Positions 7,232-12,467 of a DNA stretch of 12,467 nt are shown here, piece by piece. The DNA comes from Kiritimatiellia bacterium. Lineage in GTDB: Bacteria; Verrucomicrobiota; Kiritimatiellia; RFP12; UBA1067. The translations under genes were made by a program, and so were the position numbers. The stretch lies in contig JAEDMN010000087.1 in the NCBI GenBank assembly GCA_016302985.1, positions 1 through 12,467 of the forward strand, in the 5' to 3' direction. Below the pieces are notes generated by a model. It made no database searches, had not been told where the DNA came from, and saw nothing but the letters and a program-made list of their open reading frames with translations. The first letter of the stretch is position 1. Each line of letters opens with the position of its first letter.

Positions 7232-8674
7232 CTAGTCGAAGCGGACGCGTCCGACGCGGTAGCGGCGCCGGCCGTCGCCGTCCGGAAGCGGCAGTTCGTA
7301 GACGGGCGTGCCGTCCGCCCTGCCGACGGAGACGAAGACGTCGTAGTCGCCGGCCGCGTAGGTCGGTGCGGACCAGCGTCCCAGGCGCACCGTGAAGGCA
7401 TGCGTTTTCGCCTCGGCCTTCCCGGGCGCGGCGACGGGCAGGTCCTTCAGGTTGAAGTCCGCGTCCGCGAGCACGGCCATGATCCCGCCCTTCGCGTCCT
7501 TGACGGTCAGGCACGGGAAGGCGTCGCGGTAGCAGGGCGCGACGCCGGCGTTGGCCCAGCTCCAGCGGATCTGCGCGGGCTCGCCGGTGACGGACATCCT
7601 CTCGGGCCAGGCGATCTCGCGCGCCTGGAAGCGGTAGCCGAGGCGGCGGTTGATGCGGTCGACGGCGGCGCGGTTCTCCTCGAGGATGGGCCGCGGGTCG
7701 CCGTGGATGGACATGTAGCTCGCGTGCATGTCCTCGACGCTCTGCGCGAGCAGGTCGGGGAACCAGGCCCCGCGCTGCTTCGAGCCGTGGTAGTGCTCGT
7801 GCTCGAGCACGACGGGCAGCGTGCGCCAGTACCGTTCCGCCTGGTCCACATGCCACCAGGAATGCGGCGGCGCCTGCACGAGAATGGAGTCGTCGCGCCA
7901 GCCGACGCCCTTCGACCGGGCGTAGTCCAGGAGCGGGTAGTTTCCGCTCTGGTTGGAGGGGCCGGAGACGTCGTCCGAGATGACGAGCGTCGTGCGCGGG
8001 AAGAGCCGCACGTGCAGGTCGATGTGCCTCTTCACGTCGACGTCCATCTTCTCCTGCGGCACGCGGCTGCTGCCGTGCGTGTGTCCCTCGCCCCAGAGGC
8101 CGTAGGTGCCGATGTCCAGGAAGGCAACCTCGGGACGCCCGTCGTAGCGCGCGGCGAAGGCCTTCAGGAAGTTCTCGAGCTTGGCGAGGAAGACGGGGTC
8201 CGCGAAGTCGGGGTCCCAGAACTTCCCGTCCGGGTCGGGACCGCCGCCCTTTCCCCAGCCGAAGTTCCAGAAGGTGCCCTTCGCGCCGGCGTTCTTCACC
8301 CACTCGGGCGTGGCGAAGCGCAGCCAGGACTCGCTGCAGGTGATGCGGAAGGCGACCTGCCCGCCGCGCGCGATCCAGCGCTGCGCGGGCGTGTCGATGG
8401 CCGCCCAGTTGTAGACGCCCTCCTCGGGCTCGAGATAGGCCCAGGGCAGGCGCAGGTAGACGACGGAGCAGCCGGGGAACCAGGCGCACGAATCGCCGGG
8501 GGCGAGCGTGGAGCCGTAGTTGCGCGGCACGTTCGAGTAGTAGTGCATCGTCCAGCCCATGTCCGGGTTGGTCAGCACGCGCCCGTCGTCCGACGGGCGC
8601 ACCACCACGTCCGCGGCGGAACAGGAAAACACGCAGGCCGAAACGAGCAGGCCGAAAGCCGCAAGAGTCTTCAT
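7232..8674 (-). CDS. Secreted glycoside-hydrolase-like protein with DUF4832 C-terminal domain
   Basis: A 480-residue protein starting at ATG 8674, with AGGGAG 6 nt upstream inside a GGGAGCTCCC palindrome. Residues 1-20 are an export signal. VSAC at 11-14 resembles a lipobox, while CSA at 18-20 would suit signal peptidase I; I cannot decide between lipoprotein and free secreted protein. Residues about 30-330 read like a GH-A-type TIM barrel: NPDMGWTMHYYSN at 36-48, YLRLPWAYLEPEEGVYNW at 73-90, TCSESW, then KFWDPDFADP and AFLDIGTYGLWGEGHTHG around 151-200. E196 in WGEGH is the obvious acid/base candidate, and E291 or E293 (LEHEHYHG) possible nucleophiles. Residues 345-480 match the DUF4832 beta-sandwich pattern (LGYRFQAREIAWP, WSWANAGVAPCYRD). 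Substrate is unknown; catalytic roles are inference. It is preceded by a 128-nt gap with minisatellite repeats and followed by a hairpin, so it appears to be transcribed as a short unit. Confidence 0.85.
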   Translation of the reverse strand: MKTLAAFGLLVSACVFSCSAADVVVRPSDDGRVLTNPDMGWTMHYYSNVPRNYGSTLAPGDSCAWFPGCSVVYLRLPWAYLEPEEGVYNWAAIDTPAQRWIARGGQVAFRITCSESWLRFATPEWVKNAGAKGTFWNFGWGKGGGPDPDGKFWDPDFADPVFLAKLENFLKAFAARYDGRPEVAFLDIGTYGLWGEGHTHGSSRVPQEKMDVDVKRHIDLHVRLFPRTTLVISDDVSGPSNQSGNYPLLDYARSKGVGWRDDSILVQAPPHSWWHVDQAERYWRTLPVVLEHEHYHGSKQRGAWFPDLLAQSVEDMHASYMSIHGDPRPILEENRAAVDRINRRLGYRFQAREIAWPERMSVTGEPAQIRWSWANAGVAPCYRDAFPCLTVKDAKGGIMAVLADADFNLKDLPVAAPGKAEAKTHAFTVRLGRWSAPTYAAGDYDVFVSVGRADGTPVYELPLPDGDGRRRYRVGRVRFD

Positions 8675-8691
8675 CGGGAGCTCCCTGGGAT

Positions 8692-8745
8692 GGGTGAGAC
8701 AAGTGAGACGGGTGAGACAAGTAGGACGGGTGAGACGGATGGGAC
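8692..8745. repeat. 9-bp minisatellite, six direct units
   Basis: Exact 9-bp phasing gives gggtgagac, aagtgagac, gggtgagac, aagtaggac, gggtgagac, ggatgggac. Three units are identical and alternate with variants, so the true ancestral unit may be 18 bp. It lies between ilvD and the DUF4832 gene, just upstream of the latter's ribosome site. Read as protein on the minus strand it would give Ser-His-Pro/Leu triplets, but no start or ribosome site supports translation. Confidence 0.85.
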
Positions 8746-8795
8746 TTGCGGTCTCACGCGTCCCACCCGTGCCAGAGGTCTCATCCCACACGTCC
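8728..8795. repeat. Inverted, degenerate copies of the 9-bp unit forming an imperfect hairpin
   Basis: After a 5-nt spacer (8746-8750) the repeat continues in opposite orientation with the same 9-bp phase: gtctcacgc at 8751, gtcccaccc at 8760, gtgccagag at 8769, gtctcatcc at 8778, then cacacgtcc. Positions 8728-8745 can pair with 8751-8768 at 14 of 18 positions, 15 counting one wobble. It begins 7 nt after the ilvD stop and has no T-run on the minus strand, so it is not a standard terminator; it could still act as a transcript-end or stability element. Confidence 0.6.
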
Positions 8796-8802
8796 CATGA
8801 CG

Positions 8803-10479
8803 CTACTGCTTGAGCGAGGCGCCTGTGGAGGCGTTGCCGACGAACTGCGCGTAGCGCTCGAGCCAGCCGTCCTTGATGCGGGGCGACCACGGCTTCTGCG
8901 CCTTGCGGCGCTTCGCGATCTCGGCCTTCGTGATCTTCGCGGAGATCGCGCGGTTCGGGATGTCGATCGTGATCTCGTCGCCGTTCCTGAGCAGGCCGAT
9001 CAGGCCGCCCTCGGCCGCCTCGGGGGAGACGTGGCCGACGCAGGCGCCGTGGGTCGCGCCGCTGAAGCGGCCGTCCGTGATCAGCGCGACGCTCTCGCCG
9101 AGGCCCGCGCCGATGATGTAGCTCGTCGGGGCGAGCATCTCCTGCATGCCCGGGCCGCCCTTCGGACCCTCGTAGCGGATCACGACGACGTGGCCGGCCT
9201 TGACCTTGCCGCCGAGGATGCCCGCGCAGGCCTCCTCCTGGCTGTCGAAGCAGATCGCCTTGCCCGTGAAGCACATCATCGACGGCGCGACGCCGCCCTT
9301 CTTGACGACCGCGCCGCGTTCCGCGAGGTTGCCCCAGAGGACCGCGAGGCCGCCGTCCTTCGAGTACGGATTGTCCAGCGTGCGGATGACGTCGTCGCCG
9401 ACGATCTTCGCCGCGGCGATCTGGGCGCCGAGCGTCTTGCCGGAGACCGTCTTCGTCTTGAGGTTGAGCAGCTTCTTCGGCAGGCGCTTGAGGATCGCCA
9501 TGATGCCGCCGGCCGCGTCCAGGTCGCTCACGTGGTAGTGTCCGGACGGCGCGAGCTTGCAGATGTAGGGCGTGCGGGCGGAGATCTCGTTCATGCGCTC
9601 GAGCGAGTAGTCGACGCCGGCCTCGCGGGCGATCGCGAGCGTGTGGAGGACCGTGTTCGTGGAGCCGCCCATCGCCATGTCGAGCGTGAGGGCGTTGTCC
9701 AGGCTCTCCTTCGTCACGAGGTCGCGCGGCACCGGGCCGCCCTTCTTCGCCATCTCGACGGCGCGGAACGCGGCCGCGCGCCAGAGCTCCTTGCGCTTCC
9801 CGTCGATCGCGAGGATCGTGCCGTTGCCCGGCAGGGCGAGGCCGAGCGCCTCGTAGAGGCAGTTCATCGAGTTCGCCGTGAACATGCCGCTGCAGGAACC
9901 GCAGCCGGGGCAGCTCGTCTCCTCGACGGCCTCGAGCTCCTTCTTCGTGATCTTGCCGACGTTCTCCGCGCCGACCGCCTCGAAGACCGAGTTGAGGTCC
10001 GTGTCCTTGCCCGTCTTCGGGTGCTTGCCGGGCGCCATCGGGCCGCCGGACGCGAAGATGGTCGGGATGTTCACGCGCAGGGCGCCGAGCAGCATGCCGG
10101 GGACGATCTTGTCGCAGTTCGGCACGCAGATCATCGCGTCGAAGCAGTGGGCGCGGGCGATGGACTCCACGCTGTCCGCGATCAGCTCGCGGCTCGGCAG
10201 GGAGTACTTCATGCCGGCGTGGGCCATCGCGATGCCGTCGCAGACGGCGATCGTGTTGAACTCCATCGGCACGCCGCCGGCCTCGATCACGCACTGCTTG
10301 ATCCACTCGCCGACCTTGTTCAGGTGGCAGTGGCCGGGCACGAAGCTCTCGTAGCTGTTGCAGATGCCGATGAACGGCTTCTTCATGTCCTCGCGCTTCA
10401 TGCCCGTCGCGAAGAACAGCGACCGGTGCGGCGCGCGCGCGTTGCCGGCCTTGACCTGATCCGAAACCATCTTCTTCAT
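8803..10479 (-). CDS. ilvD: Dihydroxy-acid dehydratase
   Basis: A 558-residue cytoplasmic Fe-S enzyme that removes water from 2,3-dihydroxy-isovalerate and 2,3-dihydroxy-3-methylvalerate to give the 2-oxo acid precursors of valine, leucine and isoleucine. The family's signatures are in order: FNTIAVCDGIAMAHAGM (74-90), PNCDKIVPGM (120-129, with cluster ligand C122 and Mg-binding D123/K124), SCPGCGSCSGMFTANSMNCL (189-208), MGGSTNTVLH, YSKDGGLAVLWGN, RYEGPKGGPGMQEM and ALITDGRFSGATHG with the conserved catalytic serine. The early segment reads FVPGHCHL, like the E. coli-type enzyme, rather than the TPCNxHL cysteine segment of the oxygen-stable [2Fe-2S] type; cluster type is therefore an inference. 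Start is ATG 10479, 6 nt after AAGGAG; an in-frame TTG at 10485 touches the ribosome site and is unlikely. It follows the AAA-ATPase gene by 24 nt with no promoter seen between, so the two are probably co-transcribed. No other ilv gene is in view. Confidence 0.96.
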   Translation of the reverse strand: MKKMVSDQVKAGNARAPHRSLFFATGMKREDMKKPFIGICNSYESFVPGHCHLNKVGEWIKQCVIEAGGVPMEFNTIAVCDGIAMAHAGMKYSLPSRELIADSVESIARAHCFDAMICVPNCDKIVPGMLLGALRVNIPTIFASGGPMAPGKHPKTGKDTDLNSVFEAVGAENVGKITKKELEAVEETSCPGCGSCSGMFTANSMNCLYEALGLALPGNGTILAIDGKRKELWRAAAFRAVEMAKKGGPVPRDLVTKESLDNALTLDMAMGGSTNTVLHTLAIAREAGVDYSLERMNEISARTPYICKLAPSGHYHVSDLDAAGGIMAILKRLPKKLLNLKTKTVSGKTLGAQIAAAKIVGDDVIRTLDNPYSKDGGLAVLWGNLAERGAVVKKGGVAPSMMCFTGKAICFDSQEEACAGILGGKVKAGHVVVIRYEGPKGGPGMQEMLAPTSYIIGAGLGESVALITDGRFSGATHGACVGHVSPEAAEGGLIGLLRNGDEITIDIPNRAISAKITKAEIAKRRKAQKPWSPRIKDGWLERYAQFVGNASTGASLKQ

Positions 10480-10485
10480 GTCCAA

Positions 10486-10491
10486 CTCCTT
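10486..10491 (-). promoter_or_regulatory. Ribosome binding site deciding the ilvD start
   Basis: AAGGAG at 10491-10486 stands 6 nt before ATG 10479 and zero nt before the in-frame TTG at 10485. The spacing selects the ATG and gives the N-terminus MKKMVSDQVKAGN. Confidence 0.8.
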
Positions 10492-10503
10492 GTTTTGAAA
10501 TGA

Positions 10504-12066
10504 CTAGTTCTCGATCTGTTCGACCGCGGCGTCCACGAGGTGGCGCGTCGCCGCGTCGAAGCCGAGGCCGATCGCGTAGACGGGGCGGCCGTCGGCGAAG
10601 TAGGGTTCGGCGTAGCCCTTCGCGCGGATCTGGTCGAGCGCCTCCTGCGCCGTGCCGCCGCGCTTGAGCTCGAAGACGAAGATGCCCCGCCGGTGGAACG
10701 CGACGACGTCCGCCCGCGCGCCCGACTGGGCGTCCTCGCAGACGGTGCGCAGGCCGAACGCCTGCAGCAGGATCTTCAGGCAGCGCTCGTAGCCCATCTC
10801 GTGGACGATCTCCGTCGAGTCGTACGGGAGGTGCGCGTAGAGGGCCTTCAGCCCGCGGAAGAAGAGCTCGAACTCGCCGTGGATCAGGTGAATGCGGAGC
10901 TGGCCGACCCAGTACTCGTCCTGCTCGGCGGACTGCGCCGCGACGAGCGTCAACAGGTCGCGCCGCACCTCCTCGTCCGGCACGTTGAGCGTGTAGGATC
11001 CATCCGCATAGTCCGAGATCGTCAGATAGCCCGTCTGGTAGAGCATCGCGACCGCGCGCAGGTGGCGGATGTCCGTGACGTCGAAGGCGTCCTCCCCGAC
11101 GGACACGCCCTTCTCGTAGTCGATTGCAAGCAGGCCCTCGCGCCGGATGAAGTTCATCAGCATCGAGGGACGGCCCGTCTGCGTCCAGGTGCCGCGGAAC
11201 TCGTCCTCGCACTTCACGAGCGACAGGTTGATCGAGACGGGGTTGTAGACCGTCACGGGGTTCTTGCGCGCGAAGCGGTAGCCGTTGAACCAGCGCTTCA
11301 GCTCCGCGCGGTAGGCGGCGTCGGAGAGGCCCATCTTCGCGGCGTGCGCGGACATGTGCTCCGCGAAGTTCGCGTCGAGCTCCTCCTCCGTGTAGCCGAG
11401 CATGTCCGCGTAGGCGTCGTCGAAGGAGATGTCGTTCAGCGAGGAAAGCGTCGAGAAGATGGAGAGCTTCGTGAACTTCGAGACGCCCGTGATGAAGAGG
11501 AAGCGGATCTTGTCCGAGTTGTCCTTGAACTGCGCGTAGATCGCGGCGAGCCGGTCGCGGATCGTCTCCGCGCGGTCGGGGTCCTTCAGGGACTTCGCGA
11601 CGGGGTCGTCGTACTCGTCGATCAGGATCGCCGGGCCGATGCCGTCCTTCGCATAGAGACACTGGATCGCAATCGCAAGATTCTCGGACGGCCTCTTCGC
11701 GGGGTCGTACGCGGCGCCGGCCGCGACAAGGGCGCGCTCGACCGTACCGGGGAACGTCGCGTCGAAGTTCTCGAGGCTGGAGGCGTCCACGCCGCCCCAG
11801 TTGAAGTGGATGACCGCGTGCGGACGCCAGTCGTAGTCCGTCCGCGCGATGGCGAGGCCCTCGAACTTGTCGCGGTGGCCGAGGAAGATCGACTTGAGCG
11901 TCGTCACCGCCAGCGACTTGCCGAAGCGACGCGGCCGCGCGAGGAAGAAGAACGAACAGCTCGGGTGTGTGACAAGCCGGTGCAGCCACGCGGTCTTGTC
12001 CACGTAGATCTGCCCCGCCTTCCGCAGAGCCTCGAAGTCCGCCAGGTTTGTCGCTATCGGTCGCAT
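10504..12066 (-). CDS. AAA-ATPase-like protein with C-terminal PD-(D/E)XK nuclease-like domain (PF09820/PF08011 type)
   Basis: A 520-residue protein. The N-terminus (NLADFEALRKAGQIYVDKT) is the standard opening of this family and fixes the start at ATG 12066. The P-loop is ARPRRFGKS (K50, S51), Walker B is ILIDEYDDP (D150, E151), and a sensor-like stretch FLFITGVSKFTKLSIFSTL follows. The middle includes WFNGYRFARKNPVTVYNP, also typical. The C-terminus carries a PD-(D/E)XK-like core: ARADVVAFHRRGIFVFELK with D453 and E466-x-K468, which suggests a nuclease fold with intact acidic and lysine residues. Members occur in many copies in anaerobic gut bacteria; their role is not established, and mobile-element or defence links are only suggestions. 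No membrane segment or signal is present. No Shine-Dalgarno precedes the ATG; the promoter sits so close that the mRNA should be leaderless. The stop is 24 nt before ilvD. Confidence 0.9.
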   Translation of the reverse strand: MRPIATNLADFEALRKAGQIYVDKTAWLHRLVTHPSCSFFFLARPRRFGKSLAVTTLKSIFLGHRDKFEGLAIARTDYDWRPHAVIHFNWGGVDASSLENFDATFPGTVERALVAAGAAYDPAKRPSENLAIAIQCLYAKDGIGPAILIDEYDDPVAKSLKDPDRAETIRDRLAAIYAQFKDNSDKIRFLFITGVSKFTKLSIFSTLSSLNDISFDDAYADMLGYTEEELDANFAEHMSAHAAKMGLSDAAYRAELKRWFNGYRFARKNPVTVYNPVSINLSLVKCEDEFRGTWTQTGRPSMLMNFIRREGLLAIDYEKGVSVGEDAFDVTDIRHLRAVAMLYQTGYLTISDYADGSYTLNVPDEEVRRDLLTLVAAQSAEQDEYWVGQLRIHLIHGEFELFFRGLKALYAHLPYDSTEIVHEMGYERCLKILLQAFGLRTVCEDAQSGARADVVAFHRRGIFVFELKRGGTAQEALDQIRAKGYAEPYFADGRPVYAIGLGFDAATRHLVDAAVEQIEN

Positions 12067-12082
12067 CGGCGATAGTATAGCA
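12067..12082 (-). promoter_or_regulatory. Extended -10 promoter giving a leaderless AAA-ATPase transcript
   Basis: On the minus strand TGC at 12082-12080 is followed by TATACT at 12079-12074 (5 of 6 to consensus). Only seven bases (ATCGCCG) separate it from ATG 12066, so transcription should begin at or one base before the A of the start codon. There is no recognisable ribosome site and only a weak -35. Confidence 0.6.
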
Positions 12083-12135
12083 TATCTGGCCCATGGGCTT
12101 TTCAGGACGTTATCCGTTACCCGTCTCAACTGGAC

Positions 12136-12171
12136 TGGACAGGCCGCGAAACCGTGTGCTACACTAGCCGC
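12136..12171 (+). promoter_or_regulatory. Promoter of the DUF4160 gene, probably leaderless
   Basis: TGGACA at 12136-12141 (5 of 6 to TTGACA) and TACACT at 12160-12165 are 18 nt apart, with a TG extension at 12157-12158. Six bases (AGCCGC) lie between the -10 and ATG 12172, so the start codon is about where transcription should begin. This site and the minus-strand one at 12074-12082 share the core TGCTAYACTA and lie back to back in the 105-nt divergent gap. Confidence 0.6.
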
Positions 12172-12440
12172 ATGGCACCCCAAATCAATACCGGCGACTT
12201 CGACGGCATGGTGATCTCGATGAACTTCTCCGAGCACAACCCGCCGCATTTCCACGTGGACTTCCAGGGACAGAAGAGGTCGTCGTGGACATTCGCGAGG
12301 GGGCCATCACGAAAGGGTCGCTGCCCCGCCGCCAGGCCCTGGCCCTGCTGGCCTGGGTCGAACAGCACCGCGAGACGCTGATGTGGAACTGGGATCACCC
12401 GGAAGCCATGAAGAAGATTCCGTCTCCAATCTGGAAGTGA
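12172..12440 (+). pseudogene. DUF4160 protein gene with a -1 frameshift
   Basis: From ATG 12172 the translation MAPQINTGDFDGMVISMNFS, then EHNPPHFHVDFQGQK, matches the family's start (a short strand, then the PPHFHV/A motif). Within 12271-12280 the frame breaks: one base back it continues EVVVDIREGAITKGSLPRRQ, then ALALLAWVEQHRETLMWNWD and KKIPSPIWK to TGA at 12438-12440, the usual LPRRxxxLxxxWxxxHRxxLxxNW tail. Adding one base gives an 89-residue protein, normal for the family. So the gene is either recently broken or the base is missing from the sequence (AAGAG for AAGGAG or AAAGAG). Function of DUF4160 is unknown; it is commonly next to DUF2442. Confidence 0.8.
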
Positions 12441-12448
12441 GGTCCCGT

Positions 12449-12467
12449 ATGTGTGCCCTGAATCCGG
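12449..12467 (+). CDS. Start of a probable DUF2442 protein, cut by the window edge
   Basis: ATG at 12449 lies 8 nt after the DUF4160 stop, with GAGG at 12439-12442 as ribosome site overlapping that stop. Only MCALNP and one further base are visible. DUF2442 proteins often begin with a short Asn-Pro-containing N-terminus and sit directly after DUF4160, so position and the first residues agree, but six codons cannot prove it. Confidence 0.45.

Noticed and set aside
4011..7235. Plus-strand open frame of over 1000 codons opposite the beta-helix gene
   Set aside because: It is Arg/Ala/His/Val-rich with no recognisable domain, no ribosome site and lies exactly antisense to a well-supported gene; GC-rich third positions create such open shadows.
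1468..7401. One uninterrupted minus-strand frame from 7401 to 1468 suggesting a giant fusion
   Set aside because: The segment above 3951 is an off-frame reading of the beta-helix gene; the real start at 3951 has a strong Shine-Dalgarno and signal peptide.
8676..8685. GGGAGCTCCC palindrome covering the DUF4832 ribosome site as a regulatory hairpin
   Set aside because: It allows only a 3-bp stem with a 4-nt loop; too weak to claim control.
8692..8795. CRISPR array
   Set aside because: Units are 9 bp, contiguous, without unique spacers, and no cas gene is near.
7232..12094. One uninterrupted minus-strand frame from 12094 to 7232 that could be read as a 1620-residue fusion
   Set aside because: Only the part from 8674 down is real (the DUF4832 protein with its own ribosome site and signal peptide). 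Upstream it reads ilvD and the ATPase gene out of frame as Arg-rich nonsense.
12089..12098. Palindrome GCCCATGGGC as an operator
   Set aside because: Ten bases, no second copy in the gap; it does lie upstream of the ATPase -10, but chance is a sufficient explanation in GC-rich DNA.
12067..12255. Upstream start for the AAA-ATPase protein at 12255
   Set aside because: The extra 63 residues are unlike the family, would overlap the divergent DUF4160 gene, and the good -10 at 12079-12074 lies inside them.

Overview
The base composition is clearly GC-rich with strongly GC-biased third positions. Gene content suggests the PVC superphylum, most likely a Kiritimatiellota/Lentisphaerota/Verrucomicrobiota-type gut or sediment bacterium. 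The basis is a very large secreted protein built of autotransporter-type beta-strand repeats, a secreted beta-helix protein, a DUF4832 glycoside-hydrolase-like protein and an AAA-ATPase/PD-(D/E)XK protein of the PF09820/PF08011 kind. This placement is an inference from gene families; there is no rRNA or other phylogenetic marker in the window apart from IlvD.

Layout. Six protein-coding loci read right to left on the minus strand from about 12066 down to the left edge: the AAA-ATPase-like protein (12066-10504), dihydroxy-acid dehydratase IlvD (10479-8803), a DUF4832 GH-like secreted protein (8674-7232), a secreted right-handed beta-helix (pectate-lyase-3-like) protein (7091-4023), and a giant secreted beta-strand-repeat protein from 3951 through the left edge. 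The last is broken by a -1 frameshift at about 1468-1483 and is listed as two pieces. At the right end a divergent plus-strand pair begins: a DUF4160 gene with its own -1 frameshift (12172-12440), then the first codons of what is probably its usual partner, DUF2442 (12449 onward).

Regulatory layout. Three gene starts are preceded by a good extended -10 of the form TGCTAYAMT, and a fourth has a degenerate version. At the divergent 12067-12171 junction the two -10 boxes sit only 6-7 nt from the ATGs, so both transcripts should be leaderless. In front of the beta-helix gene a perfect 9-bp hairpin with a T-rich tail overlaps both the putative -10 and the Shine-Dalgarno, which suggests an insulator. 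Between ilvD and the DUF4832 gene lies a 9-bp minisatellite (six units) followed by degenerate inverted units that can fold back on it.

How it fits together. The three secreted proteins at the left look like a cell-surface or extracellular glycan-handling group. IlvD (branched-chain amino acid synthesis) and the AAA-ATPase form a separate, tightly spaced two-gene unit upstream. I see no tRNA, rRNA, CRISPR array, insertion sequence or phage gene. I found no clearly new multi-gene system; the most unusual material is in the intergenic DNA.
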